Source: Firm-04 sp045596625
Lineage (GTDB): Bacteria > Bacillota > Clostridia > Oscillospirales > Ruminococcaceae
DNA length: 64,000 nucleotides
Direction of reading: 5' to 3'
Assembly: GCA_045596625.1 (NCBI GenBank)
Contig: JAZOCU010000009.1
Coordinates: 1-64,000 of the forward strand
Below are positions 61,337-64,000 of this stretch, piece by piece; the stretch's first letter is position 1; the number at the start of each line of letters is the position of its first letter. The notes below the pieces were generated by a model. The model was given only the letters and a program-made list of their open reading frames with translations. It was not told the origin of the DNA and made no database searches. The position numbers and the translations under genes were made by a program.

Positions 61337-61378
61337 AAAGCCTCTGTCCTTGCTTACTGCACCGACAGAGGCTTTTTT
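61337..61378 (+). terminator. Terminator of the ABC transporter gene
   Basis: A 12-bp perfect stem (AAAGCCTCTGTC and its complement), 15-base loop and six T, 11 bases past the stop. Confidence 0.88.
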
Positions 61379-61409
61379 CAATATCATGCATCCGATGTTT
61401 CAGCAGATA

Positions 61410-61448
61410 TTGACAAAAAAATAAGCTTATGCTATAATATTAGCATAA
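61410..61448 (+). promoter_or_regulatory. Promoter with inverted repeat, first AraC gene
   Basis: TTGACA (61410-61415), 17 bases, TATAAT (61433-61438). The arms TTATGCTA (61427-61434) and TAGCATAA (61441-61448) overlap the -10 box and could be an operator, possibly self-regulatory. Confidence 0.75.
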
Positions 61449-61470
61449 TATTTGAACAGGAGGTGTCGTC

Positions 61471-62286
61471 ATGAAAATGAATGAAATCGGTTATCACCAC
61501 CGTCATGACCGCTATTTCTGCGTGGATCGACAGAATGGCTTCGATGATTGGATGATGCTGCTTGTGAAAACGCCTGCTGTCTTTCGTGTGAACGGGGAAC
61601 TGATACCAATGCCTGCCAATACTTTCATTCTTTATACCCCACAACATCCGATTTATTACTATACCGAACACGATAACTATTATGATGACTGGTTTCACTT
61701 CATACCGAATGACGAAGAAGAGTCATTGATCCGTTCGCTGGAAATTCCTCTCAACACACCGGCAGCACTTCCCGATATGACAGAACTCTCTGCAACAGTT
61801 CGCAATATGTGCTATGAAAAATATTCCGCTAACATCAATCGTAAAACTACCATCAACTATTATTTCCGCATTCTGTTATATAAGCTCCACGAGAAAATGA
61901 CAATGCATACCGATACAACAAAGGTCACTGACAACATCTATCTCTCGACCCTGCTTTGGGTCCGCGAATGCATCTACCGCTGGCCCGGCAGAGATTGGTC
62001 GATTGATGATATGGCTAGAGAGCTTTCTCTCAGCCGCTCTCGGTTTCAGCATCTCTATTCCGAAACCTTCGGCGTCAGTGTCAACAAGGATCTCATCACA
62101 AGCCGTCTCGCACGAGCCAAGGAGCTTCTCACTACCACCGATATGTCCATCAATGATATTGCGATCGACATCGGTTATAATGGGATTTCATATTTTATCC
62201 GGCAATTCAAAGCTGCCTTCGGCATCACGCCGATTCAGTATCGAAGCATGAAAACAAAGCGCGCCTTTGATGAAGATACACCGTAA
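61471..62286 (+). CDS. AraC family transcriptional regulator (paralog 1)
   Basis: A 271-residue regulator. The N-terminal cupin-like sensor (about 10-95, VFRVNGELIPMPANTFILYTP) is followed by a helical linker and a C-terminal double helix-turn-helix (about 165-262): WSIDDMARELSLSRSRFQHLYSETF (in parts), then IGYNGISYFIRQFKAAFGITP, the AraC signature. Ligand probably a sugar or related small molecule, as in most cupin-type AraC members. GGAGGTG lies six to eight bases before ATG 61471. It is about 57 percent or more identical by eye to the next gene, and most alike in the DNA-binding half, so the two arose by tandem duplication. Confidence 0.9.
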   Translation: MKMNEIGYHHRHDRYFCVDRQNGFDDWMMLLVKTPAVFRVNGELIPMPANTFILYTPQHPIYYYTEHDNYYDDWFHFIPNDEEESLIRSLEIPLNTPAALPDMTELSATVRNMCYEKYSANINRKTTINYYFRILLYKLHEKMTMHTDTTKVTDNIYLSTLLWVRECIYRWPGRDWSIDDMARELSLSRSRFQHLYSETFGVSVNKDLITSRLARAKELLTTTDMSINDIAIDIGYNGISYFIRQFKAAFGITPIQYRSMKTKRAFDEDTP

Positions 62287-62309
62287 CATATTCCTTCTAT
62301 CACGTTCAC

Positions 62310-62343
62310 ACGGCAGTGTCATGTCTCAGGCACTGCCGTTTTC
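62310..62343 (+). terminator. Terminator of the first AraC gene
   Basis: A 9-bp perfect stem (ACGGCAGTG and complement), 12-base loop, then TTTTC. Confidence 0.8.
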
Positions 62344-62405
62344 TGTCATAACACCAATGATTTGTGATCAATTAGAAAAAACTTGACATTCTCGGCATTT
62401 AGGAA

Positions 62406-62443
62406 TTGACAAATTTATCTCCTTATGCTATAATTACAGCATA
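62406..62443 (+). promoter_or_regulatory. Promoter with inverted repeat, second AraC gene
   Basis: TTGACA (62406-62411), 17 bases, TATAAT (62429-62434). TATGCT (62424-62429) and AGCATA (62438-62443) reproduce the arms seen at the first AraC promoter, with CTTATGCTATAAT shared exactly. Confidence 0.75.
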
Positions 62444-62466
62444 TTTAGAGGATTGGAGGCGGTTCC

Positions 62467-63288
62467 ATGCACATGGACGAAATCGGCTATAACCATCATC
62501 ACGATCGTTCTTTCGTTATTGACCGACCCAGCGGTGCAGGTGATTGGCTTCTGTTAATTGTAAAAGCTCCCGCTTTCTTCCGTATCGATGGCAAGATCAT
62601 TCGCATGCCTGCCAACGCCTTTATTATTTATACACCGGATTATCCACAGTATTATTACCCCGATTCGGATGAGTATTATGATGACTGGATCCACTTCTAT
62701 CCAGAAAAAGAAGAATTGGATCTGATGCAGTCGTTGAATATTCCCTTCAACTGCCCCGTTCCGCTTCCCGATACTACCGAGGTTTCCGTTATGGCACGTA
62801 ATATGTGCTATGAACAATACTCCGCTAACCAAAACCGCAAACAAAGCGTTGACCTCTATTTTCGCCTGATGATCTATAAACTGCACGAAAAAATGCACAT
62901 GCAGAATGATGCCTCGAAAATTAGTGAAAGCGTTTATTTCACTACACTGCTGTGGGTAAGACAATGCATTTATCGCTGGCCCGGCAGAGATTGGTCTATC
63001 GATGATATGGCGAAAGAGCTTTCCCTTAGTCGTTCTCGCTTTCAGCATCTTTATTCCGATACCTTCGGTGTCAGCGTCAATAAAGATCTGATTACCAGCC
63101 GACTCGAAAAAGCAAAAGAATTGCTGATCTGCACCGATCTCGGTGTCAATGATATCGCAACGATCATCGGCTATAACGGTGTTTCTTATTTTCTCAGACA
63201 GTTTAAGGCTGCTTTTGGCATTACTCCCATTCAATATCGCAATGCCCAGAAAAATGATTCGACCCAAAAGAAATCCAAAAACACCTGA
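62467..63288 (+). CDS. AraC family transcriptional regulator (paralog 2)
   Basis: A 273-residue regulator with the same layout as its neighbour: cupin-like sensor (FFRIDGKIIRMPANAFIIYTP), linker, and double helix-turn-helix ending IGYNGVSYFLRQFKAAFGITP. The segment from LLWVRQCIYRWPGRDWSIDD to the end is nearly the same in both proteins, while sensor residues differ more, so they may read the same sites and answer different ligands. A ribosome site GGAGGCGG lies about four to nine bases before ATG 62467. It has its own promoter and terminator. No target operon is adjacent. Confidence 0.9.
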   Translation: MHMDEIGYNHHHDRSFVIDRPSGAGDWLLLIVKAPAFFRIDGKIIRMPANAFIIYTPDYPQYYYPDSDEYYDDWIHFYPEKEELDLMQSLNIPFNCPVPLPDTTEVSVMARNMCYEQYSANQNRKQSVDLYFRLMIYKLHEKMHMQNDASKISESVYFTTLLWVRQCIYRWPGRDWSIDDMAKELSLSRSRFQHLYSDTFGVSVNKDLITSRLEKAKELLICTDLGVNDIATIIGYNGVSYFLRQFKAAFGITPIQYRNAQKNDSTQKKSKNT

Positions 63289-63306
63289 TCGTTCCATAAA
63301 TAATTT

Positions 63307-63344
63307 ACGGCAGAACCTTTTTGACAAAGGCTCTGCCGTTTTTA
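63307..63344 (+). terminator. Terminator of the second AraC gene
   Basis: A 14-bp stem with one mismatch, loop TTGAC and five T, 19 bases past the stop. Confidence 0.85.
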
Positions 63345-63367
63345 ATATCCTATTTTATATCTGCAAG

Positions 63368-63934
63368 TCATGCTTCTATAGGCGCAAACAATCTGCGGCT
63401 TGCCGGAACGCGCAGCAAAATCCATGCACCACAGACTGTGAAAATACATTCCGGCAGCATATAGGCACCATTATAGCAAACAGAATACAAAAGTACATTC
63501 CAGCCTTCCCAGCACCATTCGGAAAAGAATATCGAGCCTGAAATCGTATGGCATAAAAACCGTATGGTCAATGCAAATGTGATTCCCAAGCAAGCGCCTA
63601 ATTTACCACGATGACGAAAACTGCCCGCAAGACCTAACAAACCAAATGCGAGCAGATAATCAAAAATCAGACTGCCGACCAAAGCGATGGAGGATATTCC
63701 CGAACGTGCCAAAGCGGCTCCGTCTAACAAAATTTGCAGCAATGCGTGGATTCCACAAGAAAACAATCCCCATCGGGTACCATAACGAATGGCGATCAGG
63801 CATAGAGGCAGCATACTCAACAATGTTACCGATCCTCCCATCGGTGCCTCAAACAGCTTTACAAAACTCAAAGCGGTTGCCAAACCGATCATCATAGCTG
63901 TTGTCACCATACGCTGTGTTCTTTCATGTCGCAT
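63368..63934 (-). CDS. thiT: ThiT-like ECF thiamine transporter S component
   Basis: A 188-residue membrane protein with six helices. The segment FEAPMGGSVTLLSMLPLCLIAIRYGTRWGL is the family hallmark (split here: GGSVTLLSMLPL then LIAIRYGTRWGLF), and the C-terminal region with SIFFSEWCWEGWNVLLYSVCYN gives the aromatic residues that stack on thiamine in ThiT. It would work with a shared EcfAAT module not in this window. AAAGGA lies six to eight bases before ATG 63934. A TPP riboswitch often precedes thiT but is not visible in the 66 bases available before the window ends. Confidence 0.88.
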   Translation of the reverse strand: MRHERTQRMVTTAMMIGLATALSFVKLFEAPMGGSVTLLSMLPLCLIAIRYGTRWGLFSCGIHALLQILLDGAALARSGISSIALVGSLIFDYLLAFGLLGLAGSFRHRGKLGACLGITFALTIRFLCHTISGSIFFSEWCWEGWNVLLYSVCYNGAYMLPECIFTVCGAWILLRVPASRRLFAPIEA

Positions 63935-64000
63935 AATACTTCATCCTTTCAAATGCAGGATTTTGTCAACGAAAAGTAACCACAAAATAAAGGCGTCACA

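Noticed and set aside
63935..64000. TPP riboswitch before thiT
   Set aside because: Only 66 bases remain and neither of the conserved TPP riboswitch cores is visible; it could lie outside the window.

Overview
The window looks like chromosome of an anaerobic Gram-positive Firmicute of the Ruminococcus type. The signs are two secreted proteins ending in dockerin modules (a GH9 endoglucanase and a leucine-rich-repeat protein), Thr-rich linkers, a GH31 alpha-xylosidase of the YicI kind, a class III (oxygen-sensitive) ribonucleotide reductase, LPxTG-type surface proteins with sortases, and sharp TTGACA-17-TATAAT promoters with AGGAGG ribosome sites. Several genes use TTG starts. I see no rRNA, tRNA, IS element, prophage or CRISPR array. 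The genus is inferred from gene content only.

Layout. 1-2454 (minus): a GGGtGRT-family protein with a NifU/IscU-like scaffold, then a cupin. 2489-15920 (minus): a seven-gene sortase-pilus operon with its own promoter, in transcript order a coiled-coil protein, a signal peptidase I, a 2681-residue tip-type adhesin, a major pilin, a class C sortase, a minor CnaB pilin and a second sortase. 15921-16452: a noncoding stretch with a plus-strand terminator. 16453-19954 (minus): LRR-dockerin protein. 20123-20866 (plus): cell-wall amidase. 20929-25171 (minus): nrdG-nrdD-trxB behind two candidate NrdR boxes. 25276-28438 (plus): polA-rimI. Then a membrane phosphoesterase and the GH9-dockerin enzyme (minus), lepA, a zinc-ribbon membrane protein and hemW (plus), GH31, a PH-like protein and an FkbM methyltransferase (minus), and coaX (plus).

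40455-52723 is a tightly packed minus-strand run of twelve genes: tepA-like, uppP, ftsK/spoIIIE, a membrane protein, ygiQ, an MBL-fold protein, DUF3006, an HI0933-type flavoprotein, a methyltransferase, cmk, plsC and a VanY-like protein that appears to lack its catalytic residues. 52862-56528 (plus): a Pro/Ala-rich repeat protein, a CPBP protease and a small orphan protein. 56537-57929 (minus): a pyridoxal kinase coupled to an ECF S component. 58023-61378 (plus): a fused ABC ATPase/FtsX permease under a palindrome-bearing promoter. 61410-63344 (plus): two paralogous AraC regulators with near-identical promoters. 63368-63934 (minus): ThiT-like thiamine transporter component.

Functionally the accessory content concerns the cell surface and plant-polymer use: an exported, sortase-assembled fibre with a very large modular adhesin, two dockerin-bearing secreted proteins that could join a cellulosome, and a GH31 enzyme fitting xyloglucan breakdown. 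The rest is housekeeping. The least explained items are the nested-domain architecture and the nine HxHxxxC repeats of the adhesin, strong hairpins between pilus genes, the VanY-like pseudoenzyme, and shared inverted repeats over the AraC promoters.
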